21,694 bases of DNA, taken from contig CBDHFJ010000003.1 in NCBI GenBank assembly GCA_965262315.1, forward strand, positions 1 to 21,694, read 5' to 3'. The first letter of the stretch is position 1. The number at the start of each line of letters is the position of its first letter. Of this stretch, positions 1 through 8,648 are shown piece by piece. This stretch comes from JBCCFK01 sp965262315. GTDB lineage: Bacteria > Actinomycetota > Acidimicrobiia > Acidimicrobiales > UBA8592. The notes under the pieces were generated by a model. That model saw only the letters and a program-made list of their open reading frames with translations, searched no databases and was not told the origin of the DNA. Made by a program: the position numbers and the translations under genes.

Positions 1-621
1 CCGTCGCCGTCGCGGGGGACGCTCGGCGGCGTCACCCGCACGACTCGCGAGACGATGATCGTGCTCGAGGCGGCCGGCCACGATGTCGTCCTGGTCGAGA
101 CCGTGGGTGTCGGCCAGTCCGAGACGATCGTGGCCGACATGGTCGACTTCTTCCTCGTCCTGATGCTCCCCGGTGCCGGCGATGAGCTGCAGGGCATCAA
201 GAAGGGCGTCCTCGAGCTGGCCGACATGCTGGCGGTCAACAAGGCCGATGGCGCCAACGCCGATCGGGCTCGGCTGTCGGCCCGCGACTACCAGGCGGCC
301 TTGCACCTGCTCACGCCCACGAGCCCGACCTGGACGCCGCCCGTGTTGACCTGCAGCGGTCTCACCGGCGAGGGTCTCGACAGCCTGTGGGACCAGGTCG
401 AGCTCCATCGTCGGGAGCAGAGCGCATCGGGCGAGTGGGACGAGCGGCGCCAGGCCCAGCGCCTGCGCTGGATGTGGGCGATGGTCGAGGACCGTCTGCT
501 GGAGCGCTTCCACGACCACGACGAGGTGCGCGCCATCGTGGCCGAGGTCGAGGAAGCGGTGACCGCCGGCGACCTGAGTCCGTCCCTCGCCGCAGACCGT
601 CTCCTCAGCGTGTTTCGCTAG
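1..621 (+). CDS. meaB: MeaB/ArgK-type G3E GTPase, 5' truncated by the window edge
   Basis: C-terminal part of a P-loop GTPase of the MeaB/ArgK family, which protects and reloads the adenosylcobalamin-dependent methylmalonyl-CoA mutase. The reading frame is open from base 1 and the start lies outside the window; translation begins with SPSRGTLGG, followed by VETVGVGQSE (the switch/Walker B-like region), then a hydrophobic strand and AVNKADG, the NKxD guanine-specificity motif. About 206 residues are visible and the Walker A P-loop is missing with the 5' end. The C-terminal third is charged and helical, as in the family dimerisation arm. The stop at 619-621 overlaps the end of the convergent membrane-protein gene by 17 bp. 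No mutase gene is visible; it may lie to the left. The family call is firm; the in vivo partner is inference. Confidence 0.92.
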   Translation, partial: PSPSRGTLGGVTRTTRETMIVLEAAGHDVVLVETVGVGQSETIVADMVDFFLVLMLPGAGDELQGIKKGVLELADMLAVNKADGANADRARLSARDYQAALHLLTPTSPTWTPPVLTCSGLTGEGLDSLWDQVELHRREQSASGEWDERRQAQRLRWMWAMVEDRLLERFHDHDEVRAIVAEVEEAVTAGDLSPSLAADRLLSVFR

Positions 622-3289
622 CGCTACCGGTAGCCCCCGCTCGGACCGTCTCCAGCAGGCGCCGTCCGCCCTCGATCGGCGACGTCGCGGATCGTTCGAC
701 GAGCACGGCGCAGGTGAGCAACATCACACCCGCACCGGCCAGCCAGGCCCAGGTGGGCAGGGATGCGGTGTAGGCGAGGGCCTCGTGGCCGGCGACCGCC
801 ACGATCAACGCGGTACCGACGGCCATGGGCCCGATGAGGCGGCCTGAGCGCCGAGGGCCACGGCGATCACCGCGACCGCGCCGGCGATGAGCCCATGGCC
901 ACCGTGGCCGCCGGCGATGCGCTCGAGCACGGCGGCACCGCCCAGCACCGCGGTTGCCACCCCGTGGGTCCACCACGACGACTGAGCCGCTCGTGAGGGT
1001 GTGACCAGGCCGAGCACCACCAGGATCACGGCGGCCGGCGCCATGTACGGCTCGGACCAGGTGACCTCGAGCAGGTCGAGTCGGGCCCAGAAGCCCGACA
1101 GCCACGAGCACCGCGGACGAGCCCGAGGAACGTCCGAGACCGATCCGCAGGCCGGCGGCGCCCACCGATTCCGCGCCGGCGCCCAGCACCATCAGCGTCG
1201 TCGACATCGAGCACAGGGTCGGTCGCCGCGTGGACCAGCGCGCTCAGACGCGACAGGCACCGATGAGGGCGGCCGACGGAGCGACGTCGCGAGCGGTCGC
1301 AAGGCCGCCGCCACACCGCCGACGGTCAAGGTGAGCGATGGCGAGCACCACGCCGATGCTGCCGAGGCCGAGACCGGCGGCGTCGCCGATCGAGCGACAC
1401 CGCAGCCGGCAGGGTCGCGGCCAGGGGGAGGAGCAAGTCGGGAGATCGCGACTCCGACAGCACATCGACCACGATGCCGAGCGCAACGTGGCCATCAGGG
1501 CTGCCGCCCATGCCAGGTCGCCCGAGGCGAAGGCCGAACCAGGCGGGCACGAAGAGGGCGGCGAGAACCACGCGTCCGACCAAGCCGGTTGCGCTAGCGT
1601 GCACGGGGTCGGTCGTGGCTCGTTCCACGACAACGGTGGGTACGACGATGGCTCCCACCGCCAGGACGCCGCCCACGGCCGTCGGGGAGATCTCAGCGAC
1701 GTCGTGCGAGGGCGATGACGCCGATCGAGGCCGTGCGTGACCGCATGTGCGAGCAACGTGCATGGACCGAGGCAGCCGGGGCCGTGCGGCGCTGTCCGGC
1801 GAGGTCCGCAGCATCGCTGCCGTCGCCAGGATCACGCGACAAGGCCGCTGCGCTCGACCGCCGGCCGCATCGGCAGCGGTCGTCAGCACGTCAGCACCGC
1901 GAATCCCGACGAGCGTCTGCAGCCGTGGCATGGCCGCCGGCGCGCCCTGACAACACCAGTGCAACGGCAGCGACGACGACGGCGGTCCAGGCGGTGACCA
2001 CGGCCGGCGAGCCGGTCGCCGCGCCGCGACGGTGGCGACCGCTGGCGGCGGCGAAGTGCCGCGGTGGCCGGCCAGCAACCGCCCGCCCGTGAGGAGTGCC
2101 ATCCAGATCGACTGGCAGTCGGGCGACCCGCCGCCGCTGCCCGGCCACGAACCACCCGACGGTCAGGAGCACGAAGCCGGCCGAGGGCCACGGCACCCGT
2201 CAGCGGCCTGTCTCGATGTCGATCGCCCACCACGATCGCCTGCCCGAAGACCCACAAGGCTGCCGATCGACCATGCCGGCCTCGGCGAGGACCGCCAGGT
2301 CTCCCAGGACCGCTGACCACGGCCGTTGATTCCGGCCGTCGCGTAGGGCTGCCAGCTCCACGGCGACGGCGAGCCCGACCAGCGACAACGCCGATCGAGT
2401 CATGCGGCCGGAGTCGAAGCCGATGAGTGTCGCCGCGGCACCGGTCACCACGAGCGACGCGATCGCCGCAACGGCCAGACCTTCCCGGTCGCCCCGACGT
2501 GGGCCGCGAGGCCGAAGGCCAGAGCCGCGGCCACTGGCGCCGGTGACAATGTGCGTGGGTCACCGGGTGCGGAGCGTCTCGGCGAGGCCGAGCGCTCTGG
2601 ATGAGCGTCGCTGGTTCGGATCCACGGGATCGTGCGACCGCCACCAGGACGGCCGACATCGCAGCGGCCAACCCGGCCCAGAGCGAGGCCGGCCTGAGCG
2701 CAGCTGGAGAACCCCTGAGTGGGTCACGATCAGGATGGCCGTCGACGAGCGGCCACCGCACCGAGCAGGATGGCGCCGTGGCGACCCCGGTGACGGCTGC
2801 GACGCCGCCCACCAGCGGTACGACCGCAGCGAGCTCGACAGCAGACAGGGCCTTCGACGGCCGGACCCGGTCGAGGGCGGCAAGCGTCGCGATGGTGGCC
2901 GCACTCGCGGCGAGCAGCGCCTCCTCCCAAGCGAGATCGGCCTGCACGGTGCTCGCCGCTGCGCTGATCGGCACCAGGAACGCACCGAGGTGGAACAGGG
3001 CGGCAGCGGTGGCGGGGACCTTGTCCCGGTATCGCAGGCCAGCGCCGATGACGCCCACGTTGGCCACCAGGAGCCCGGCCAGCTTCAGCCATGCGGCGAT
3101 GTCGTCCCAGCGCATCGCGACCAGGACGCCGGCGGCCACCAGGATCAAGAACGCGCCGGTGCCGCCGAGCCACAGGGCCGCGGAGCGAGCGGTCTCACCT
3201 GGTGGGGGCGCCGCTGAGGGTGTGTCAACGGCACTGGTGGGCCGTGCCGGCGGGGGAGGGAGGGTCGATGTCGGTGTGTCGGGATCCAT
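605..3289 (-). pseudogene. large polytopic membrane protein, multiply frameshifted
   Basis: One gene-sized stretch of minus-strand coding signal that changes frame about fifteen times. Starting from ATG at 3289 (an alternative in-frame ATG lies at 3334), the first ~170 residues are intact: a Pro/Thr-rich cytoplasmic start, a hydrophobic segment (GAFLILVAAGVLVAM), then WDDIAAWLKLAGLL and further helices ending near VVPLVGGVAAVTGV. After about 2800 the coding frame hops repeatedly, but each piece still reads as membrane helix, for example VVTGAAATLIGF (about 2430), GFVLLTVGWFVAG (about 2170), VLAVGAIVVPTVVVE (about 1650), GSIGVVLAIAHL (about 1340), AVILVVLGLVT (about 1030) and LAGAGVMLLTCAVLVE (about 720). 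The full product would be near 890 residues. It resembles the DUF2157/SCO7613-like actinobacterial membrane proteins, recalled from memory and unconfirmed; function unknown. The pieces lack scattered nonsense codons, so sequencing error is at least as likely as decay. Confidence 0.6.
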
Positions 3290-3388
3290 GCACCCACGGT
3301 GCTGGATCGCCGCGGGTGCACCCATCGGGTACATCCCTCATCCCGGTCGGGGAACCCCCGGCGCCGCCTGGGGGATTCTCACCACGCG

Positions 3389-4045
3389 CTATTCGATGCC
3401 GTGCTCCAGGGCGTACCGCATCAGCTCGTTCTTGCGGTTCAGGTGGAGCTTCTTGAGGATGTTGCGGACGTGGTTCTCGACCGTCTTCTCGGCGATGAAG
3501 AGCTCCTCGCCGATCTCTCGGTAGGTGTGGCCGCGGGCCACGTACTGCAGCACTTCGCGCTCACGCTCGGACAACGCTTCGGTGGGCCCGGCCGCCTTCT
3601 TCATGCTGCGGAACTCGGTCAGCACCAGGGCCGCCAGCGAGGGCGAGAACACCGGCTCACCGTGGGCAGCCTTCCACAGGCTGGTGCGCAACTCGTCGGG
3701 CGCCGTCGACTTGAGCAGGTAGCCGATGGCCCCGGCCGCCACGGCGTCGAGGAGGTCTCGCTCGGCTTCGGAGACCGTCAGCATGACCACGTTCGTCATC
3801 TCGCCGCACTCCTTGGCCACCTTCAGCCCGCCGCCGTTGGGCATGTGGAGGTCCGAGAGGACCAGGTCCGGGGTGGTCGCCCGGATGACGTCGATGGCCT
3901 CGTCGGCGTCGCCACCCTCGCCGACCACGTGGAAGTTCTCTCCCAGGTCGGACCGGACGCCAGAGCGCCAGATCGGATGGTCGTCGGCGATGACGACCCG
4001 CACCGCGCCCAGGTCGCCTCGCTCTCGGCTGGTCGTTTCGTCCAT
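3389..4045 (-). CDS. NarL/FixJ-family response regulator
   Basis: Cytoplasmic DNA-binding response regulator of 218 residues. The receiver domain spans about 14-130: acidic pair D21-D22, phosphoacceptor D65 in LVLSDLHMP, conserved T90 and K112 (YLLKS). A LuxR-type helix-turn-helix follows at about 155-214, with LSEREREVLQ, the recognition region EKTVENHVRNIL, and a final LNRKNELMRYA. Length is normal for the family. The ATG at 4045 is preceded by a GGGGA ribosome-binding site and follows the stop of the histidine kinase gene by 10 bp, so the two are almost certainly one operon and a cognate pair. Longer upstream starts would overlap the kinase and are unlikely. The target genes are not evident; the adjacent oxidoreductase/hydrolase unit or the membrane protein are guesses only. 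Confidence 0.93.
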   Translation of the reverse strand: MDETTSRERGDLGAVRVVIADDHPIWRSGVRSDLGENFHVVGEGGDADEAIDVIRATTPDLVLSDLHMPNGGGLKVAKECGEMTNVVMLTVSEAERDLLDAVAAGAIGYLLKSTAPDELRTSLWKAAHGEPVFSPSLAALVLTEFRSMKKAAGPTEALSEREREVLQYVARGHTYREIGEELFIAEKTVENHVRNILKKLHLNRKNELMRYALEHGIE

Positions 4046-4055
4046 GGGATTCCCC

Positions 4056-5159
4056 TCAGTCCACCCAGAGTCGGATCTCGGTGCCGCGGCCCGGGCGGGA
4101 GCTGATCTCCACCCGGCCGCCGACGTCGTCGATCCGTCCCCGTACCGATCGGCGCAACCCCTGTCCTTCGTGAGCGGTCTCGGGATCGAACCCCTCGCCG
4201 TCGTCCTTGATCGAACAGAAGATTCCGCTGTCGTCGGGCTCGACGTACACCACCACTCGAGTCGCTCGGGCGTGTTTGCCCGCATTGGCCAGTGCCTCGC
4301 CGACGGCTCCACCGATGGCCCGGACTTTGGCGGGCGTCAGGTCGGGCAGATCGTCGGCCACGACGATCTGGGTCGCCAGGCCGAAGCTCCGCTCGGTACG
4401 AGAGGCGGCGTCGTGGAGCGCTGCGGACAGCGGCTTGTCGTCGACTCCCGTGCCGAACAGGAAGTGGCGGAGCTCCCGGTCCTGTTCGCGTGCGAGGTCG
4501 GCCAGCTCCTGATCGTCGGAGCGACGCTGCACGACGGCCAGCGTCTGGAGCACGCCGTCGTGCAGGGTGCGCGCGACCTCCTCGCGGGCTCGGGCCACCG
4601 AGACCTGCTCCTCGGCCTGGCGCAGCCGGCGGGTGACATAGCCGGCGACCGCGGCGGCCAGGACGTAGAGCGCCAGCTTCGACGATGCGGCGACGCCCCA
4701 CTCGTTGGCGCCGCCGGCGTTCAGGCCCTCGCCGACGAAGCTGGCGATGCCCAGGGCGACCGCCAGGAAGAGCCCTGCCTGGACGCCGAAGGCGATGGCG
4801 CCGCTGATGATCGAGCCCGCAGGCCATGCCCACGGCAGCGACTGCGGCCGCGTGTCCGCGTAGACCCAGCCATCGGCGATCAGCAGCGCTGCGCCGATCG
4901 CGAACTCGACGAGGATGGCCAGGGGGTGCAGCAGCTTGTCCGGAGCCTGGCGGACGAGCGCAGTGGTCGTGGCGGTGAACAGGACGGCTGCGGCGACGAG
5001 CAGCCAGGCAGCCGTTCGGTGCACCAGGTGCTCGTCGCTGATGACGACGCCAACGGCCGCCCACCCGATGGTGAGCCATCGGAAGGCCACGACGCCCTGG
5101 AGAAAGCTCCGGACGAAGGCCAGGTCTGCCTGGTCGCGCGCCGCGACGATGACCTCCAC
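4056..5159 (-). CDS. membrane sensor histidine kinase (HisKA_3 / DesK-NarX type)
   Basis: Sensor kinase of about 367 residues. The N-terminal ~175 residues hold five or so hydrophobic segments (about 22-40, 50-69, 80-98, 115-142, 162-174) with short loops, so the input domain is embedded in the membrane rather than extracellular. The dimerisation helix has the phosphoacceptor H200 in RTLHDGVLQTL, the HisKA_3 signature. The HATPase domain shows the N-box around EALANAGKHA (N292), the G1 box DDGEGFD (319-325) and the G2 box PGRGTEI (356-362). The start is uncertain: GTG at 5159 gives this length, GTG at 5189 adds ten residues, and neither has a clear Shine-Dalgarno. It is divergent from the luciferase-like gene starting at 5208, with only 18-48 bp between them, and is followed after 10 bp by its response regulator. 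The ligand cannot be read from sequence. Confidence 0.88.
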   Translation of the reverse strand: MEVIVAARDQADLAFVRSFLQGVVAFRWLTIGWAAVGVVISDEHLVHRTAAWLLVAAAVLFTATTTALVRQAPDKLLHPLAILVEFAIGAALLIADGWVYADTRPQSLPWAWPAGSIISGAIAFGVQAGLFLAVALGIASFVGEGLNAGGANEWGVAASSKLALYVLAAAVAGYVTRRLRQAEEQVSVARAREEVARTLHDGVLQTLAVVQRRSDDQELADLAREQDRELRHFLFGTGVDDKPLSAALHDAASRTERSFGLATQIVVADDLPDLTPAKVRAIGGAVGEALANAGKHARATRVVVYVEPDDSGIFCSIKDDGEGFDPETAHEGQGLRRSVRGRIDDVGGRVEISSRPGRGTEIRLWVD

Positions 5160-5207
5160 GACGATCCAGCGTAGGTTGTGCCCAGCCACACGCCGGGGAG
5201 GTCGCAG

Positions 5208-6089
5208 GTGAAGGTCAGGTTCGGGTTCACCATCGGGCCCGAGGTCGACGTCGACGCGTTCGGACCGATCGTCGACGATCTGGAGCGCCTCGGGTTCGAC
5301 TCGTTGTGGGTCCCCGAGATCCTGCTGAACGCCACACTGGACCCGGTCGTGGCGCTCGGCGTGGCCGCGGGGCGGACCTCGAAGCTCAAGCTCGGGACCC
5401 ACCTCATCCTGCCCGGGCGCCATCCGGTGCATCTGGCACGCCAGCTCGCGCACCTCGATCACCTCTCCGGAGGCCGGCTCCTGCTGTTGGGCGTGCTCGG
5501 CATCCCCGAGGAGGCCGAAGCCGGCGTACAGGGGGTGGACCGTGCCCGGCGAGGAGCCGCGGTGGACGAGATGGTTCCGTTGCTGCATCGGCTCTGGGCC
5601 GGCGAGACGGTGGACCACGACGGCCAGTTCTGGTCCTTCCGGGGAGCGACGGTGCGTCCCCAGCCCGTCCAGCAACCGCTCGAGCTCTGGCTCGCCGGAC
5701 AGGTACCGGGTGCCTTGCGTCGCTGTGCTCGACTCGGCGACGGTTGGATGCCCGGCCTGCTCCCGCCGGCAGCGGCGGGCGAACTCCGCCTCACGCTCGA
5801 GGACCAGGCTGCGGAGCTGGGACGGACCATGGACCCCGAGCACTACGGGGCCAACCTCTTCTACTCGCGGCGGCCCCTGAGCCCCGACGCCGTCGCCCAA
5901 CTCGAGGCCCGCCGCGGACCCGACAGCAGCTCGATGGTCCCCATCGGGGCCGATGGCCTGCGTGAACGGATCGACGAGTGGTTGGCCGCCGGTTTCTCGA
6001 AGTTCCTGCTCCGGCCGATGGAAGCGCCCGACGACTGGAGCGACGAGCTCGAGTTCCTGGCGGACGAGATCCTGCCGCTCACCGTCTGA
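5208..6089 (+). CDS. LLM-class (probable F420-dependent) oxidoreductase
   Basis: Luciferase-like monooxygenase-fold TIM barrel, 293 residues, normal for the short F420-dependent branch. Family marks are the first strand VRFGFTIGP (3-11), LGFDSLWVPE (28-37), the stretch KLGTHLILPGRHP (61-73), and ARQLAHLDHLSGGRL (77-91), the conserved helix and turn before strand 4; the usual LGVG after SGGR reads LLLLGVLG. A later QPVQQPLELWLAG matches the family PxPxQxPPPLWxGG region loosely. The start is GTG at 5208, with GGGGAGG eight bases upstream; the upstream ATG at 5178 lacks a site and would overlap the alternative kinase start. Use of F420 rather than FMN is inferred from family and host type. Substrate unknown. 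It heads a same-strand group with two hydrolase-fold genes, the first beginning 47 bp downstream, suggesting a small catabolic or modifying pathway. Confidence 0.85.
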   Translation: MKVRFGFTIGPEVDVDAFGPIVDDLERLGFDSLWVPEILLNATLDPVVALGVAAGRTSKLKLGTHLILPGRHPVHLARQLAHLDHLSGGRLLLLGVLGIPEEAEAGVQGVDRARRGAAVDEMVPLLHRLWAGETVDHDGQFWSFRGATVRPQPVQQPLELWLAGQVPGALRRCARLGDGWMPGLLPPAAAGELRLTLEDQAAELGRTMDPEHYGANLFYSRRPLSPDAVAQLEARRGPDSSSMVPIGADGLRERIDEWLAAGFSKFLLRPMEAPDDWSDELEFLADEILPLTV

Positions 6090-6136
6090 CCGAAAACGGC
6101 GCCGGGTCGCTCGTCCACTGAGGCACACTGGCGCCC

Positions 6137-7030
6137 GTGTCGACCGGACTGCCGATCCCCGAGCCGCCCCGCGCCCACATGGTCGAGGTGAATCGCACCA
6201 CCCTTCGGGTCTGGGACTGGGGGCCCGAGGATGGGGAACCGATCGTGTGCGCCCACGGTGCCTACGACCACGGTCGGATGTTCGACGAGGTGGCGGCTGC
6301 CCTCGCCACCGATGGCCATCGTGTGTTGGCCCTCGACCTGCGCGGGCATGGCGACTCGGGGCCGCTGAGCACCGGCCACACGTTCGAGGCGTCGGTCCTC
6401 GACATCGCAGCCTTCGTGCGCCAGCTCGGCGAGCCGGCGGGCCTCCTCGGGCACTCGATGGGCGCAGGCATGCTCTTCGGGGTGGCAGCCACCTGGCCGG
6501 AGCTGGTTCGGTGGGTGGTCAGCTTCGACGGGCTCGGGCCCCCGGCATCCGGGTTCGGCGACTTCTCACTGGAGACCACGGCCGGCCAGGCGTTTCGCGA
6601 CATCACCAAGCGCTCGTCCCGAGGACGTCGCCTGTTCCCGGACCACGACACCCTGGCTGCCCAACGAGGTGACATCAACACTCGGATGCCGTCGCAGTGG
6701 GTCGATCACCTCGCCCGCCACGGGAGCAGGCCCGAGGGCGACGGCGTGGTCTGGAAGTGGGATCCGCTGTTCACCACGTTTCTCCCCGACGGCTTCAGCT
6801 GGGAGTGGGTGACGTCGGACTTCGCTGCGGTGGGGTGTCCCGTCCTGGTGGTGCGCGGCGGTGCGGAGGACATGTGGACGTTCCCCGAAGACGAGGTCGA
6901 GGAGCGGCTGGCGCACTTCCGGGATCTCGAGTTCCACACGCTCCCCGATGCGGGCCACTACCTGCACCTCGAGCAGCCCGGTGTCGTGCTTGATCATGTT
7001 CGGCGCTTTCTGCGGAGGGTCGCCCGATGA
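6137..7030 (+). CDS. alpha/beta hydrolase
   Basis: Soluble serine hydrolase of the alpha/beta fold, 297 residues. The oxyanion turn is H40-G41 in VCAHGAYDHG, followed by LALDLRGHGDSG (64-75, the strand-4/turn signature) and the nucleophile elbow GHSMGAG with S107. A lid-like insertion rich in Trp/Phe spans about 135-215. Catalytic His is H274 in DAGHYLHLEQP; the acid is probably an aspartate or glutamate near VVRGGAEDMW. The start is GTG at 6137 with no obvious Shine-Dalgarno; a CACACT hexamer about eight bases upstream may be a -10 element, hinting at a leaderless message. It follows the oxidoreductase by 47 bp and overlaps the next gene by four bases (ATGA). Esterase, lactonase, epoxide hydrolase or dehalogenase activity cannot be told apart here. 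Confidence 0.87.
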   Translation: MSTGLPIPEPPRAHMVEVNRTTLRVWDWGPEDGEPIVCAHGAYDHGRMFDEVAAALATDGHRVLALDLRGHGDSGPLSTGHTFEASVLDIAAFVRQLGEPAGLLGHSMGAGMLFGVAATWPELVRWVVSFDGLGPPASGFGDFSLETTAGQAFRDITKRSSRGRRLFPDHDTLAAQRGDINTRMPSQWVDHLARHGSRPEGDGVVWKWDPLFTTFLPDGFSWEWVTSDFAAVGCPVLVVRGGAEDMWTFPEDEVEERLAHFRDLEFHTLPDAGHYLHLEQPGVVLDHVRRFLRRVAR

Positions 7031-7665
7031 GGCCGGTCGTCGTCCTCCACGATCTCGGTGACGCCGCCGGTGGTGCGCCCTGGCGATCCGCGCTGAAGGC
7101 CGTTGGCATCGACGAGGTGGTGGCGCCGGACATGCCGGGCCACGGCGAGGCGCCGGCCCCGGTCGGTGGCAACTACGTGCGCGCCGACGCCGGGTATCTG
7201 TTGGCCAGACTCCAGGGCGAGGGTCTCGCACCCGATCACGCGGTCATCGTCGGCGTGGGGCACTCGGGCTGGATCGCCCAGGTGGCGGCCATCGGGGGGC
7301 ACGCAGCGGCGGTGGCAGTCGTCGATGGTCTGGGCGCACCGTGGCGCCCGGTGCAGGAGCGTCTCGCGGACCGGCGGACGCGTACCCGTCGGTTGCTCGA
7401 TGACGATGCCGCCATGACGCCCCACGACGGACCGGGGCCCGATCCCAGGATCCGTCACGTCATGGCACCGCACGGCGACATCGCGTTGGCCGTCGAGGCT
7501 GCGGAACTGGTGACCGTTCCCGCGCTGGTGGTCGACCCGGACCCGGTGGCAGTGGACGCCGTCGTCGCGGCCTTCGCTGGGCCGACCACGTTCGTCGAAG
7601 GGGGACGGACACCGGCGTCGGTCGCCGTGGCACTCGGCGATTGGTTGGCGCTGATCTCGGACTGA
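7027..7665 (+). CDS. small alpha/beta hydrolase-like protein, catalytic His not apparent
   Basis: Protein of 212 residues translated from an ATG that overlaps the stop of the preceding hydrolase gene (ATGA), so the two are translationally coupled. It keeps the fold outline: VVVLHDLGDAAGG (4-16), VVAPDMPGHGEAP (31-43) and an elbow-like VGVGHSGW with S80. The elbow reads GHSGW, so the usual final glycine of GxSxG is tryptophan. The region where a catalytic histidine should follow the last strand reads FVEGGRTP, with no His. The protein is also about 70 residues shorter than its neighbour, with little lid. It could be an inactive or non-hydrolytic partner of the upstream enzyme, or an enzyme with rearranged catalysis. 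No frameshift is visible. The hairpin at 7679-7713 lies just after the stop. Confidence 0.75.
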   Translation: MRPVVVLHDLGDAAGGAPWRSALKAVGIDEVVAPDMPGHGEAPAPVGGNYVRADAGYLLARLQGEGLAPDHAVIVGVGHSGWIAQVAAIGGHAAAVAVVDGLGAPWRPVQERLADRRTRTRRLLDDDAAMTPHDGPGPDPRIRHVMAPHGDIALAVEAAELVTVPALVVDPDPVAVDAVVAAFAGPTTFVEGGRTPASVAVALGDWLALISD

Positions 7666-7678
7666 CCCCCCGAACGCG

Positions 7679-7713
7679 CCGATGGCCGAGGCGCTCAGCG
7701 CCCCGGCCATCGG
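7679..7713. terminator. bidirectional hairpin between convergent genes
   Basis: Ten-base perfect stem (7679-7688 with 7704-7713), one A/C mismatch, then five more pairs (7690-7694 with 7698-7702) around a TCA loop. It sits in the 77-bp gap between a plus-strand stop (7665) and a minus-strand stop (7743). There is no strong T-run on either side, as is usual in GC-rich actinobacteria. The position and perfection make a shared terminator the simplest reading. Confidence 0.7.
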
Positions 7714-7742
7714 ATGTCGGTCTGTCGACCCGTCTGAAGTGA

Positions 7743-8648
7743 TCAGGCCTCGATGGCGGCCATGCGGCGGCGGCTGATCAGGACCAGGCCGGTGCCGGTG
7801 GCCAAGGCGAGGACACCGTAGAGGGCCAGATCGCTGGACTCGGCCCCGGTGAAGGCCAGCTCACGGACTTCCTGCTTGCCGAGGACCTCAGCGTCCTGGG
7901 TGCCGTTGGGGGTGGGCTGGGGCGCCGGCGGGATGCTGGTCTCGTCCTTCTTCTCGGGCTCGTCCTCGTCCTCGGGCTCCTCTTCGGGCTCAGGGGTCGG
8001 AGTGGGCTGCTCGTCCTCGGGCTCCTCTTCGGGCTCGGGGGTCGGCGTGGGCTCGTCCTCGGGCTCGGGAGTGGGCTCCTCTTCGGGAGTCGGGGTCGGC
8101 TCCTCTTCGGGCGTGGGGGTGGGCTCTTCCTCGGGGACCTTGCAGGCACCGTCGACCAGCAGCGAACCCTGGCCGGTGTAGAGCAGCCACTCGGCGGCGT
8201 CCGGGGCCATGGTCTCGACGGCGTAGCCGTCGGCCGTCTGCACGCAGATCGTCACGGGGTCGTTGCCGGGGCAAGCGACGCCGGCAGCGGCGATGTAGGC
8301 ATCGGCGCTGCCGATGGTCCAGGCGGCGTCACTCGGGCTGGCGAAGTGGCTGGACCAGTAGGTGAAGGCCTGGCCGGTCTTGACTTCACAGACCCGCACG
8401 AAGCAGCCGTCGGCGCCGGCGAGGACGCCGCCGTTGTTCAGCCAGTACTCGGCGCCCGAAGCGTCGAATTCGTAGAGGACCCAGTCGAGGCCCTCGAGCT
8501 TGCAGACACCGATGGTGTCGTCTTCCTCGGCCACCGGCTGGTCGACCTCACGGATCTCCTGGGCACCGGCGTTGGAGCTGCCGATGACGAAGAGAGCACT
8601 GAAGAGGATGGCCAGCAAGGCCAGGGTTCCGGTCAAACGTGTGCGCAT
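7743..8648 (-). CDS. secreted wall-anchored protein with LAFTG sorting signal and Cys-bounded modules
   Basis: Surface protein of 301 residues. A signal peptide occupies 1-29 (MRTR, hydrophobic core, AGA before Q30). The mature N-terminal part has exactly six cysteines (49, 82, 87, 126, 135, 169) that bound three modules of similar length: 49-82, 87-126 and 135-169. Residues about 172-250 are a low-complexity stalk of PTPEEEP/PEPEDEP-type repeats, strongly acidic. The C-terminus is a sortase signal: LAFTG (264-268, a variant of LPxTG), a hydrophobic helix, then RRR. The ATG at 8648 has AAGGAG as ribosome-binding site, next to a small hairpin. It lies next to a second sortase substrate with related modules on the same strand. 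A structural or adhesive role in the envelope is likely; ligand unknown. No sortase gene is in the window. Confidence 0.88.
   Translation of the reverse strand: MRTRLTGTLALLAILFSALFVIGSSNAGAQEIREVDQPVAEEDDTIGVCKLEGLDWVLYEFDASGAEYWLNNGGVLAGADGCFVRVCEVKTGQAFTYWSSHFASPSDAAWTIGSADAYIAAAGVACPGNDPVTICVQTADGYAVETMAPDAAEWLLYTGQGSLLVDGACKVPEEEPTPTPEEEPTPTPEEEPTPEPEDEPTPTPEPEEEPEDEQPTPTPEPEEEPEDEDEPEKKDETSIPPAPQPTPNGTQDAEVLGKQEVRELAFTGAESSDLALYGVLALATGTGLVLISRRRMAAIEA

Noticed and set aside
1001..3524. Several plus-strand open frames of 90-310 codons over the broken membrane gene
   Set aside because: Compositions are Arg/Pro/Ala-rich with no motifs; minus-strand pieces read as consistent membrane helices instead.
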